64,000 nucleotides of DNA from Austropuccinia psidii. Its lineage: Eukaryota; Basidiomycota; Pucciniomycetes; Pucciniales; Sphaerophragmiaceae. The translations under genes and the position numbers were made by a program. Below the pieces are notes generated by a model. The model saw only the letters and a list, made by a program, of their open reading frames with translations, was not told where the DNA came from and ran no database searches. Below, in pieces: positions 47,231 to 58,454 of this stretch; the stretch's first letter is position 1, and each line of letters starts with the position of its first letter. Where the stretch lies: contig JALGQZ010000020.1 in the NCBI GenBank assembly GCA_023105745.1, positions 2,228,501-2,292,500 on the forward strand. Reading direction: 5' to 3'.

Positions 47231-48320
47231 AATTTTGAATTAATTTGAATTTATAATTAATCAATAAAATCAGATAGGTGAATCTTTTTAAAATTAAAAA
47301 ATTAAAAATTAAATTCAAATAAACCTAATCAATTTTAAAATTTTAAAAATTTGGGTTAGGTTGAATTAATTTGATTCTGATTAAATTTAAATTTAAAATT
47401 TGAATTAAAATTTAAAAGAATTTAAAAAAATTTAATCAAAAAATTACTGTGTACTGTTATACAGAGAGAGAGAGAGAGAGAGAGAGTACTTTAAAAAAAA
47501 TCTAAAGATTCTAAAATGTAAAAAAATTTAAAATTTAAAATTCAATCCAATCAAATTCAAAAATAAAAACAGGAAATTATTTTTTCAAAAAATAAAAATA
47601 AAAATTTAAAAATAAAAATAAAAATTTAAAAATAAAAATAAAAATAAAAATTTAAAAATCTAAGATTAAATTTTTTTAAAAATTGATTGATTGAGATTAT
47701 TTGTTTTGTTTTAAAAAATTAAATTTTAATTCAAGTGATGACGTGAAATTTTTAATGAGATGGGTTGTGAGTTTTTTTGATGTACCTGTGTACAGTATAG
47801 TATAGTATAGTACAACAACAAAGAGATTCAAATGATATATTGAGGATATTAATTTAAATTAAATTAAATAATTAAATTTTTTTAAAAAAACTTACTCAAA
47901 TCAAAAATATCAAATTCCCTTTTTTATTTTTCCTATTTTCTTTTGGGTGAAAATTAATTTTAATCTTTAACGAATTTGAAATTTAAAAAAATTAAAATAA
48001 TAAATTAATCGTTTAATTAATTCAAACTTACTAATTTAAATCGATTCCTAAAATTATTGTTTTTTAATTTAATAAATCGAATTTTATTTTTATTTTTTTT
48101 AAAAAAAGTCACTTCTTTTTTCTTTAAATAAATCTATTTAAACTTCTTGTTCTTTTTTTTTTTTTTTTTTTTGAGTTTATTGAATTGTATAAAAAAAAAA
48201 AAATTTTTTTGATTGATTGATTAATTTGAATGTTTTTTTTAAAAAAAGTTTTTTAAATTTCAAAAAAAATAATAATTGAAACAAATCAGTTGTTTGATTA
48301 AAGCCCGGTTTATGATTAGG

Positions 48321-48352
<32 letters not shown>

Positions 48353-48680
48353 TATAAAACATTTTTGAGTTTAGGTTTCAATTTTAAATTTTAAATTAAA
48401 AATTAAACAAAAAAAATTTTTTTTTCTTATCAAAATTTTTTTTTTCATTTGTTTTTTCAAAAAAAAAAAAAAAAAAAAAATTATTTTACATTTAAATCTT
48501 TTTTAATAAAATAAATTTCATCTTTTTATCTTTTTTTAAAATGGATGATCCTAAACTCATGCAAATCATTTCTTTTTTTTTAACATCTTTTGGGAATTTC
48601 ATTTATCATCCTACAGTCATTTAAGGCATCATCATCATAAATCAATACAACATGGGGAGTTGTTTACCCTAGTTCATTCA
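47231..48680. repeat. Low-complexity AT-rich DNA with microsatellites
   Basis: Contains (GA)n at 47463-47488, a TATAG pentamer repeat at 47793-47812, and poly-A or poly-T runs near 48145-48172, 48326-48350 and 48460-48480. No coding frame is seen. Confidence 0.75.
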
Positions 48681-48689
48681 ATATCCATG

Positions 48690-49120
48690 GAAATCTCAAA
48701 TGAAAGCCAAGAGGACATTCAAAGCTTAACAATAGAGAAAAAAGTTGGGGTTACACTTTATTGAATGGGTCATAGGAGCTCATATGAAACAGTGAAGCAC
48801 TTATTCAACATTGGAAAAGCAACAGCTTACAGGGTATCACAAAATGTAATTCACAAAATCTTATTATGATTGCATGATTTGAGTTTCATTTTCTATTATT
48901 CAAAATCTAATGAACTGGTTTGCAATCAGAATTCCAACTGTGAATAATCATACTGAGTGGAATGTGATTAGAGATTCTTTTAAGATCAGACAAGGACTTA
49001 AAATCATAATTGGTACCATAAATGTAACTCATATTCCAATCATTCCACCTCCAAACAATGAGTGGAATTTGTATATAAATCATAATGGTTGGAATTCAAT
49101 AGTATTTAAATTTATTGTTA
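48690..49120 (+). pseudogene. PIF/Harbinger transposase relic 1 (DDE_Tnp_4 type, N-terminal part)
   Basis: Segments read VGVTLYxMGHRSSYETVKH and FNIGKATAYRVSQNVIHKI (helix-turn-helix-like part typical of these transposases), then, at 48910-49110, NLMNWFAIRIPTVNNHTEW, IRDSFKIRQGL, and GTINVTHIPIIPPPNNEW. The last one corresponds to the family motif G-A-I-D-G-T-H-I-P-I, with the first catalytic Asp changed to Asn. Similarity ends after HNGWNSIVFKFIVN, so the rest of the catalytic domain is missing. Stops and frame changes separate the two parts. Its sequence differs from relic 2 at 52.1-53.3 kb, so two families are represented. Confidence 0.75.
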
Positions 49121-49149
49121 ATTTTAGAAATTTAATCAAAAGTTTGAAT

Positions 49150-51531
49150 AGATAATAAAATATTAAATAAATTTTTTATACATTGATCATAGATTTTTTG
49201 AAGTACTAACAGGCTTTGTACTTGATTAGTAGATTTTCTTTTTTTTTTGAAGTCTCAGATTTGAAAGGACTTATTGAATGATATAAAAAGATTCTCATAG
49301 GAATTTTTACTAATTAGGAATTCTAAATATTTATTTCTAAGTTACCAATTACTCACACCATCAAAAAAAAAAAAAATATTGCAAGAAACAAAGAATATCA
49401 AAAATTAAATAAAATCCACTCTTCAATATGATAAGAATGGGATTTTTTTAAGAAATTAATCACTAATAAAAAAATATTTCTTTAGAATAATTGTTAAAAA
49501 GGATTTTTTTGGAGATTGAAAAAAAAAAAAATTTTAATGCTTATTTATAACCTTAAAATATTTTTCCAATTAATAAAGTTAAGTTAATCATCGAATGAAT
49601 AATTTTAAATAAAATTTTTGAATTAGAAAAAAAAAAAAAAAATACATATTTTGATTTTTAAAATTTATTTTTTTTTACTTATTAAAATAAATCATTTTAA
49701 TAAATTATTTTAAATAAAATTAAAAAAAAAAATTAAAATTAAAATTAAAATAATTAAAATTGATATTTATTTTTAAATTAAATCAGATTTGGTTTCCAAA
49801 ACTATTGAAATCTCAATCCTTTTTTTCAAATATTATAATTTTTAAAAAAGATAACATATGGAATTATTAACCCAAACACTCCAATAAATGTTTGTATTTT
49901 ATTTAAAATTTTAATATAATGAAGATGTGTGTACCTTTTAATAACATCTACTCTAAGAAAAATTTTAAAGTGAGTAATTCTTCCTCATAAGTATTTAATA
50001 AGCTTTCAAGAGTGGAATCTCTCTATTTGATTTCAATTTGAAACTGTGATGTTTTAAACTCCATAACCTTACTTTATAATTTCAAAATTTCAATTATTAT
50101 TATTATTATTATTTTTTTTTTTAAAAAAATAAATAATTTTTTTAATAAAATCAAATTTTCTTTGAAACAGATCAATAATTCCTTTCTAATTTTAAAATAA
50201 TTAAGAAATATTTATATTTAAGAAAAATAATTTAATCAAATAATGTAAATATGAGTTTTTTTTTGATGAGATAATTTGATTTGAATATTAAAATATCTTT
50301 ATATTGGGGAATTATAAGTGAAACTAAATTGAATTGGATACTTGATAAATAAGGTTTTAGGTGCTCCTTTTTTTTTTAGGTAAAACACATCAAAAACATT
50401 TTCAGATGGTATTAAAGAGGGTACTCATTTATAGATTACTTGTAATTCATTTATTATTTTTATTCAATTTCAATTTCAGTTTCAGTTTTTTTTTTTTTTT
50501 TGAATTTTAAAAAAATCTAATATTATAACTGGTTAAATAAATTAACCAAAAAATCACTTTATATAATTTTAGAGAAATGATCTTTATCAAAAAAAAAAAA
50601 AAAAAAGATCTATCTTGTTGATTAAATTTATTTAAATTTGATCAAAAAAATTTTTAGAAAAAAAAAAAAAAAAAAAAGATTCATTAAGATCACTTTAATT
50701 TAATATAAATTAATTTATTATAAAAAATTTCTCATTGAAATATTTTTTTTTTTTAAAAAACCATAAATTTCTCTTATTAAAGTTGAATCTAAACTTGTAA
50801 ATTTTGTAAACATCATTAACATTTCCATATTAATCCAATCTCAATGTGCTTCATCTTCTATGGGACTGCACTCCTCTTAAAGAAATTGTTATTAATCTCT
50901 ATCCTCTTACCTCTTTTGATTCTGCTGTATAACCATCATAAGTGAAAATAAAATTCCTTTAATATTTTTAATAATATTTATAAAAAAACTCATAATCATA
51001 ATTAATTAATTAAAATCTTATTTTTTTTTATTAAATTATTAAATTCATCAAAAAAAAAATTTAATTAATATTTTATTCAAAAAAAAAAAAAAAAAAACTT
51101 TAAAATTTTCTTGATTTTTTTTTTTTTTTTTTTTTTTAATATATTTTAATTCAAATTCATTTATTCTTTTATATTAATATGAACATTTTCTTCTTAATTA
51201 TTTTTAAAAAACTTATTCAATTTTTTTTTTTTTTTCATTCTTTTTTTTTTTTAAATAATTATTCTCTTAAGATTTTTTTTTTTTTTTTTTTTAATTTCTT
51301 TCCTAAAAAAAAAAAAAAATAAACCAAACAAACAAACAAGAAATTTTTACTTAATTTTTTTTTTTTTTCTTTTTTAATTTTTTTAATTTTTAATTTAATA
51401 AAATTGAAAAAATTATATATATATATATATATATAAAATCTTTAAACTTAAATTTGAATCAAAATAATTTTTTAATAATAATTTAAATAAATTTAAATTA
51501 AATTAAAATAATTTAAAATTGAATTAATAAT

Positions 51532-51576
<45 letters not shown>

Positions 51577-52120
51577 TTAATTAAATTCTTTATAAAATCA
51601 TTTTTTTTTAAAAAAAAAAATTAATCTTAAATTAAAAAAAAAAAATTAATTAAATCAAATTCCTTTTTTTTTTTTTTTTTTTTTTTAAAAAAAAATAAAT
51701 AAAAAAATTATTTTAATAAATCTCTAATTAAAATGGAGTTTATTAAATTTATTAAATCTCATAATTAAAAAATCCTGAGTTTTTTTTTTTTTTTTTTTTT
51801 TTGCAAAAAATCTTAAATTCATTTTTTGAGATTTCAGAAATCCCAAATATTAAGAAGTTTAATATTTTTTAAGGTACAAAAAAAAAAAAAAAAAAAAAAA
51901 AAAACAGGTTTTTTTTTGGTACCAAATCCAATTTTTTAAATATTAAAATTATACCTTTAGGTTTTTAATAAATGAATATGTTTAAAATAAAAAACTAAGT
52001 AATGAAATTATAAAAATTTAATAAAACTTTCCTTCAATTGAATAAAATCTTAATAAACTTTTAATTTATTAAAGTATTTGATTTTAAATTTCATTTATTA
52101 TATGACTTTTCTTAATTTAT
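49150..52120. repeat. Extremely AT-rich low-complexity DNA
   Basis: Dominated by poly-A and poly-T runs, with (AT)n at 51414-51434 and 51535-51573. No gene, RNA gene or transposon domain is recognisable. Confidence 0.75.
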
Positions 52121-52129
52121 CATTCCAAA

Positions 52130-53332
52130 AGCATTGAAAAGGATACCTTTACTTAAGACCTTAAGCTCATTGAAGTTTATTGATGATCTCAACTCTGATA
52201 GTGATTTTGATATCCAGGAAGATATAATCTTATTAGATATGAGAACATCACAAAGATACATCAATCCTTGTAGAAGATATCCATAACATTACATGTATAC
52301 AATTTAAGATTTACAAAAATTTTCATCTGATAAGTTTTGACAGCTATTTAAGACCACAAATGAATAATTTGAAAAATTTGTTTCAAAAATTCAAGATGAT
52401 AAAACATTTCAAAACTCATCAAAAAACAAAAAACACAATCCTGCCATCAAATTGGCTGTGGCATTATCAAGGCTAGGATCAAATGGCAATGGGGATGCTT
52501 TGGGAAAGATTGGAATGTTATTTGGAATTAGAAATGGGGCCATTGTGTTTTAAACTCAAATAGTAATCCAGATATTAATGAAGTTAAAGATCAAAGTGAT
52601 TGTGTGGCCAAAAATAGAACAACAAAGAGAGATGTCTAAAGTAATCCAAGCAGAAGGCTTCCCTGGGTGCATTAGCTTTATTGATGGGAGTCTCATACCA
52701 TTATCACAATGTCCCCTTAATGATGTTTAAGCCTATTTTGATTGCAAAAAGAGGTAAGATTTTGAATTTTTATTCTTTATTTCATTTTTACTGATTTTTT
52801 ACAATTAAGGTATTCTATATCAATACAACTGGTTTTCAATATTAAAAAACAGTTCAATTCTCTACATGTTGGTTGTACTGGGTCACTTCATGATTCAAAT
52901 GTCTATCAACATATGAAAATAGCACAAACACCTCAAGAGTTTTATGAAAAGGATAAGTACTTACTTGCAGATTCGGCATATGCAAGCTCTTCTTGGGTTG
53001 TTCCAGCATATAAGGGAGTTGTAGCACAGAATGAAGCCAACCATTCTTTCAATTACTTTCTAGCAGAATCAAGGGTCAGAATCAATAATGCCATTGTAAT
53101 TTTGAAGGGGCGGTGGTTTTCTCAAAGGAAAATTTGAAATAAAATGAGGGATGATAATGAAATTGAATATTTTGTTAGTTGGGTTGTTTCTTGCATGATT
53201 TTACATAATATGTTAACACAAATTGGTGATGAATGGTTTGATTTATATGAAGATGATGATCCACCACATGCCAAAAATCTGGCCAATAACAAAATTAGGA
53301 AAGATCTGGTAAATATGAATGAAAAAAATTAA
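52130..53332 (+). pseudogene. PIF/Harbinger transposase relic 2 (DDE_Tnp_4), one intron
   Basis: An N-terminal stretch (AIKLAVALSRLGSNG, about 52445-52490) is followed by SKVIQAEGFPGCISFIDGSL (first Asp in FIDGS), then an intron at 52754-52809 (56 nt, GT-AG, phase restored), then YSISIQLVFNIKKQF, VGCTGSLHDSNVYQ and LLADSAYASSSWVVPAYKG, the usual order of DDE_Tnp_4 motifs. The family Glu, expected in the R-x-R-I-E-x-A-I-x-I-L-K-G-R-W region, is Asn at 53084-53086. The C-terminal part has VSCMILHNML, the typical closing motif. Stops occur at several places (for example after LNDV near 52727 and after FSQRKI near 53138). Inactive. These transposases work with a Myb/SANT-like partner, and such a relic lies at 56.4-57.7 kb. 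Confidence 0.85.
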
Positions 53333-53637
53333 ACCAAATTACTTTGGAATAGAAAAATATTCAATTGTAAATTTCATCAGGACCATTTATTTATTTATTT
53401 AATTTAATGACATACAATAGAGTGGAAATGTTATTGGTAAAATAAAACTATTTAAAATTAATATTTTTTTTAGTTCTTTTTTTTTTTTGATCCTTCATAT
53501 TTCTTTCAAAGTACCCATTGAATTTTGAATTAATTTCAGTGGGGGTCATTTTCAAGAATTTGTCACCTACATTAAATAATTTATGATTGATTTGAAAAGA
53601 ACATCCAAAAATGAGTTATTTTTTCATGATGAATAAT

Positions 53638-54818
53638 TTAAGGAGGAGGTTTTGTATTATGATGAACCATTATTGATGTCTTCCAAAGAGTTTCCATGAT
53701 TAAAGGTTTTTTTGAAAAATCAATTGCCATTTTCAATTTGAGGAAGTTCAAGCCATGTCTAGAGGGGGTGAAGACAGTTGGAAGGGGATGGAAATCTTTT
53801 TTTGATACAAAAGGAAATATACCATAAGTCCAGGAATTGAGATCATTTAAATCTTGGTGCGGCTTATTGAAAAATCCATCTTGAGTGACAATGAAATTGG
53901 TGTATGATTTTAATTCTTCCTTTGGATTGGCAGAAGTCCATTCAAGTTGACTGAAATTTGGTAATTTGGCTTCTTCCATTAATGAGTTATTTTCATTAGC
54001 TGCTAATTTTAAAAAATGGGAGATTATTGAGTAAACAAATTTGTCATATTGATGAAGTTTGGTCCATTGCATGTTATCCAATTCAATTTGATGAGGAGTC
54101 AAACCTGGTTTTCTGGAGTAAACACCTAATAATATTGAAATTACTTATTAATTATTGAAATAAAAAGCAAAAAAGATCACACACCTGCAGATTTTCCAGA
54201 ATCTGAACCAGAACAAAACCCAATACCTTTCATAATACCACCTAGGAGTTGCTTATTGGTTTTAATTTCTTGTTGATTTTGAGATAAGGACATTAATGTC
54301 ATGATGGGGTTTTGAAGCATTTGAGAGTGTCCAGAAGAATTATCAAAAGGGGTTATTTCATATATTATGACAGGAAAAAAGGGATTTGTTGTTTTATCAA
54401 TTAGTATATAAGGATGGGGGAGAGTGTTGAGAGATGGAAGTTTTAACCATTAGGCATTGGCTGATTTATTTTCAATTGAAATGGCTGAAAAGTTTTGATA
54501 TTCTTTTTTTGAATGGCCAAGGTGAGACATTATTTGTTTTGAATCATGGATGTGTTGTCTTTGGCTTTGGGTGAGATTTCTTTTATGATTTGATTTGTTA
54601 TAATTATCCTCATGATGTTCTATATTTGGTTTAGTCCTAACCATGAAATCAAGAGGAGGAATAATAACTTCATCATCTTTCAAATCATTCCGATGATGTG
54701 CTGAGTCTGGTTTAGTCCTAACCATGACATCATAAAAATGATTTGAAGAGTGAGAGAGAGGAGGAGAATTTTTTTTGAATTTCAAGGATGATGGAAGGGG
54801 GGTAAAATTGAATGACAT
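53638..54818 (-). pseudogene. TET/JBP-like 2OG-Fe(II) dioxygenase, one in-frame stop
   Basis: Exon 1 (54818-54185) and exon 2 (54125-53638) join across a 59-nt GT-AG intron in perfect phase, 374 codons in all. Exon 1 has one TAA (54450-54452) after residue 122; otherwise the frame is open. The N-terminal part contains the motif MVRTKP twice. Exon 2 carries FFNKPHQDLND, an H-x-D iron-binding motif (His 53857-53859, Asp 53851-53853) followed by WTYGIF, and ends MVHHNTKPPP, where the distal His may lie. This resembles the Tet-like 2OG-Fe(II) oxygenases expanded with transposons in rusts and other basidiomycetes, relatives of enzymes that oxidise methyl groups on DNA bases. The end is short for the family, so it is probably truncated as well. 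Family assignment is from motif memory. Confidence 0.6.
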
Positions 54819-54839
54819 TTAAAAAGAAACCCTTATAAA

Positions 54840-55390
54840 TGAACCTCCCCTATATTAACAAATAAATAAAAAATTTAAAAAAAAATAAAAAGAGAAAAAT
54901 AGGTCAGTAATGATAATCATAAAAAAAAATCAAAAAATAATAATCATAAATTCAATATGATTATGATTATAAATAAAAGAAAAAAAATCAATCATAAGTG
55001 ATTTATAATGATGATTAGAAAAAAGAAAAAAATAATAATAGCGGGTCAGTAATCATAATGATCCAAAACAAAAAATATCAGTTAAAAAGGATTATCAGTA
55101 GAAAAAATAAAAATAAAATAAAAAGATCATGAATGATTTTTGATGATTATTTTTTTTTTTAAAAAAAATAAAACTTTGAAGTCAGTCATCATCATGATCA
55201 AAAGAAAAAACACATCATAAACTAATGATGATGATGATTCAAAAAAATAAAAAAAAATGAATCAGGTAAGTTAGGAATTTAAGACTTGTCTGAAAACAAA
55301 AAATAATATCAAGTGTTAATATCCTCCAGAGGCAATTAATAGTGAAAACATTTAAAATCATTCTGAATCAATTCGGAACAATTTTGAAGG
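54840..55390. other. AT-rich DNA with GATGAT and ATAATCAT words
   Basis: No gene is seen. The short words TGATTAT and ATGATGAT recur irregularly between 54900 and 55260. It probably includes the 5' flank of the minus-strand dioxygenase relic. Confidence 0.35.
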
Positions 55391-55397
55391 CCTAAGG

Positions 55398-55435
55398 CCT
55401 GGAACCTCCCAGGAGACTTTGTGGGAGGTTCCAGG
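55398..55435. repeat. Perfect 14-bp hairpin, G/C-rich
   Basis: CCTGGAACCTCCCA (55398-55411) and its exact complement (55422-55435) flank a 10-base loop. The arms are unusually G/C-rich for this region, so the hairpin would be stable in DNA or RNA. It could be a transposon end or a terminator-like structure; no U-run follows. Confidence 0.75.
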
Positions 55436-55439
55436 GTGA

Positions 55440-56420
55440 GTGGTGGGTGGAATGGGATGGGTAGGGTGATAGTGGTGGTGGATGAAAGGGTTGGGGTGAT
55501 GTTGGAGTGCAGTTGGAGGTGGATGAACAGATAGAGAAGAGATCTGTTAAAAAATAAAAAAATGAGTGATTTACCTAAAATGAAAAGGGGAAAGAATGTT
55601 AGTATGAGTTATTTAAAAAACAGAACTTGAGTGAGAGGTGGAGCCTGTGAAAAAAAGAAAAATTAGAAAGACTTACCTGAATAAAAAAAATAATTTATTT
55701 GGAAGAATTTAAAAGAAACCAAAAAATTTGAAATTAAAAAGGAAGAGTGAGGGGTGAAGAAGTGAGAGGTTGAGGTTGTTAAAAAAACAAAAAAAAAGAG
55801 TTTACCTGTTTCAAAATGAAATTGAACTTTTGTTTGAATAATATTAATTAAAAAAAGTTCAATTTGAAATAAACAGGTGGGAGAAAAAAAAGTCACTCAA
55901 AATAAAAAAATGAAATTACACTAAAGAAAAAAAAAACCAAACAAAATAATCAAAATTCAAAAAAAAATTAAACTAAAGGAAAAAGAAAAAAAAGAAAAAA
56001 AACCAAAGAAAAAAAACAAAAATGTATAAAAATACATCCAAAATATTCCAAAAAAAAAATAAAATGCCTCAATTGATCACCAAAAAATTAAGATAAAAGA
56101 AAACAAAAATAAATAAATTTCAAAAACAATCAAATCACCTAAAAAGGGCAAGAAGTGCCCATCCACTTGTATTGGGAAAAAAATACAAAAGAAAGGAAAT
56201 GCATAGGAACTCTTAAATTGAATTAGGAAAAGGCTTGGACTTTGGTATTTGTCACAAAAAAAGCTGATGCAAAACTTGCCCAAATTTTCAATTTTGTAAT
56301 AAATTGAAATTGAATTTCACAACATACAATGAATTGCAATTTGGGTGCCCCAATTACACATAAACATAAGCTTTATTTAACAAATAACCAAATATAAAAT
56401 GACTACATGATGTATACCTA
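55440..56420. other. No gene recognised
   Basis: A G-rich stretch (GGTGGGTGGAATGGG, about 55442) is followed by purine-rich AT DNA. Minus-strand frames at 55663-55896 and 56077-56283 are F/L/S-rich shadows of poly-A-type sequence. Confidence 0.4.
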
Positions 56421-56425
56421 TTATG

Positions 56426-57732
56426 TCATTTTTTATTGATTAAAGTCAGAATGCATTCCAGCTCCGCAATTGGCCTGCTTGATGAAAATGCTGCTATAGT
56501 GAGATCCATCTGGCATTTCTTTTCCTTAAATTCCAATTCACGATTCCACTTTTCTTTTTTTGAATTCTTGTTTCTTGGCATGTTGCTTCTAATCAAACTC
56601 CATTTGCTTTTGCAACTTGACTTCTTCAAACTGTTGCTTGCTTTCTCTTCATTCTACCTCTCTCTGTCCCACTCCAAACAAGCATTTTCACTGGTTTCAC
56701 AGGCTACAACGTATGATTTTTGTCAGTAAAATTGATCAGAGTAACCATAAATGCAAAACATATCCTTTTGCTGTGATTCAAGAAAATTTGCATATGTTTG
56801 TGCAAACATATCCATTGGCCTTTTCCTAGAACCACTCTTGTCATTCAAGTTGGGTGTCAATGATTGATTACACTTTTGTATTGAATGCGTTATGGATTTA
56901 CTTTGATGGTCAAAGGAGAAATATTCAAAGATGGATTTCATAATTATCAGGCTTAAACATACTTACTGATTCATCTTGAAGGTTTTTCACTTGAAACAAG
57001 TCATCTTTGTTATGAAGCAAAGGAACCAGATTGAGTGGTGATTCCAAACCATTATTATCCTTTAAAAAGCAAATGGGCCTTGATTATTGGAGTTAAAAAG
57101 AGGAATAGATGATAACTTATCTTATCAAGAAAAAAATCATCATCATAATCACCATTTAAGCTGTCTTTTTCTTGCAATAAAAAGAGAACTAGATGATAAC
57201 TTATCTTATCAAGAAAAACATCATCATCATAATCACCATTTAAGCTGTCTTTTTCTTGCAAATAATAGCATGCAATGGGAGTTACATTGGGCTTGTGGCC
57301 AAAGAGCACATCCATTTCAGCATAGCAAGGACACATACTTGCAAGCTTTTCACTAATTTATCTGAATCCTTTACTCTCATCTTCTTCTGTTAGTCCAGCC
57401 CCAGTTAAATTTTTGAATTTTTTTGCTGTCATATACTTCTTTATATATGTTCTCCATTGATCTCAAATTCTTCTTGAGCTAAGGTTTAGGTGATTTTGTG
57501 GTTTTTTGTTGACCTTAATGGCCATAAGCTGAAATCCATGCTGCTTTGATGACAGAGGTCTTTCAATAGATGTTGAGCCACTGGTACCAAAACATGACTT
57601 GAAATTGGAATTGACTGAAAGCCAATTAATTATGGTTAAATAATCTGTACATATTAAGTGATCTGATGGATGTGGCAGGCCAGAGGTGATCTTCATATCT
57701 GACTTGTTGTGTCTTGATTTGGAACAAGGCAT
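56426..57732 (-). pseudogene. Myb/SANT-like (trihelix-type) transposon-associated protein relic
   Basis: The frame starts at the ATG at 57732 (PCSKSRHNKSDMKITSG) and continues through YLTIINWLSVNSNFKSCFG, a stop at 57463-57465, then in the same frame QWRTYIKKYMTAKKF, TGAGLTEEDESKGFR, a second stop, and CPCYAEMDVLFGHKPNVTP. The regularly spaced Trp and the closing Y-x-E-M-x-x-L-F-G motif fit Myb/SANT-like DNA-binding domains, found as the partner ORF of PIF/Harbinger transposases. An 83-bp segment is tandemly duplicated at about 57100-57262. Downstream pieces (56723-56941 and 56426-56629) carry QKDMFCIYGYSDQFY and LTIAAFSSSRPIAELE and look like the C-terminal part. Several stops make it inactive. 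The domain call is moderately secure. Confidence 0.5.
57100..57262. repeat. Tandem duplication of ~83 bp
   Basis: The segment containing AGATGATAACTTATCTTATC and ATCATCATCATAATCACC occurs twice in direct succession with few differences. It lies inside the Myb/SANT-like relic and doubles a QEKDSLNGDYDDD stretch in its frame. Confidence 0.9.
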
Positions 57733-57934
57733 TATTATATGGATGAAGAATTATAAATGGACTGTAAGCTGTTTGGTCAGATTTTCCAAAATGGAGTGTA
57801 GAAGAATATGTTGTACAGTTATGAATTGTGAGTACTCATTTGGGTTAGGTTTCACGCTGAAATCCCAGATGCATGGGATTTGGGAAATATACCAGGGGAC
57901 TCAGTTGAGATTCCATGGGATTTACACATAAAAA

Positions 57935-58454
57935 ATCCAGAATTTAGTGTTGGAATTTGGGTTCCAAATCCCATGTTATTTTAAGGCAGGATTTGGTGAC
58001 TTTTACACCCCCTAGTGTGGTAAAATTCATATTAAAATAATCCAATCTAAAATTAAACAAAACACTTTGATACTTTCCTAATTACATAGAAAACAAACTA
58101 AGTGTTTTTTGTTGTTGTTCTTGATTTAAAAAGAATGTTTCAGATTGCCTAAATCTTTTTTGCTTTTGAATTAAATATTTAATTTATTATTCCTCTTTTT
58201 GCTTCATCCAGAAATTCATATTCCAATTTTTTTGTAATGTAATTTGGATTTCCTAATCATTTTCTCATTTATATTTTTACTAAGATTATTGACTTTAAAT
58301 ATAAATTGAGTTATTAATTAATTGATTAAAAATTTTAATTATTCATTTTTTTTAATTTAATTTTTTTTTTGATTTTCTAAAAAAAAACAAAAACGTCTTC
58401 TTTAAAAAGTTTAAATTTTTTTTTTACTTCAATAAATTGAAAATATTTTTTTTT
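57935..58454. other. AT-rich DNA without a recognised gene
   Basis: Frequent stops in all frames; poly-T runs near 58360 and 58440. Nothing else was seen. Confidence 0.4.

Noticed and set aside
55663..56283. Minus-strand frames rich in F, L and S
   Set aside because: Arise from purine-rich low-complexity DNA; no splice structure or domain.
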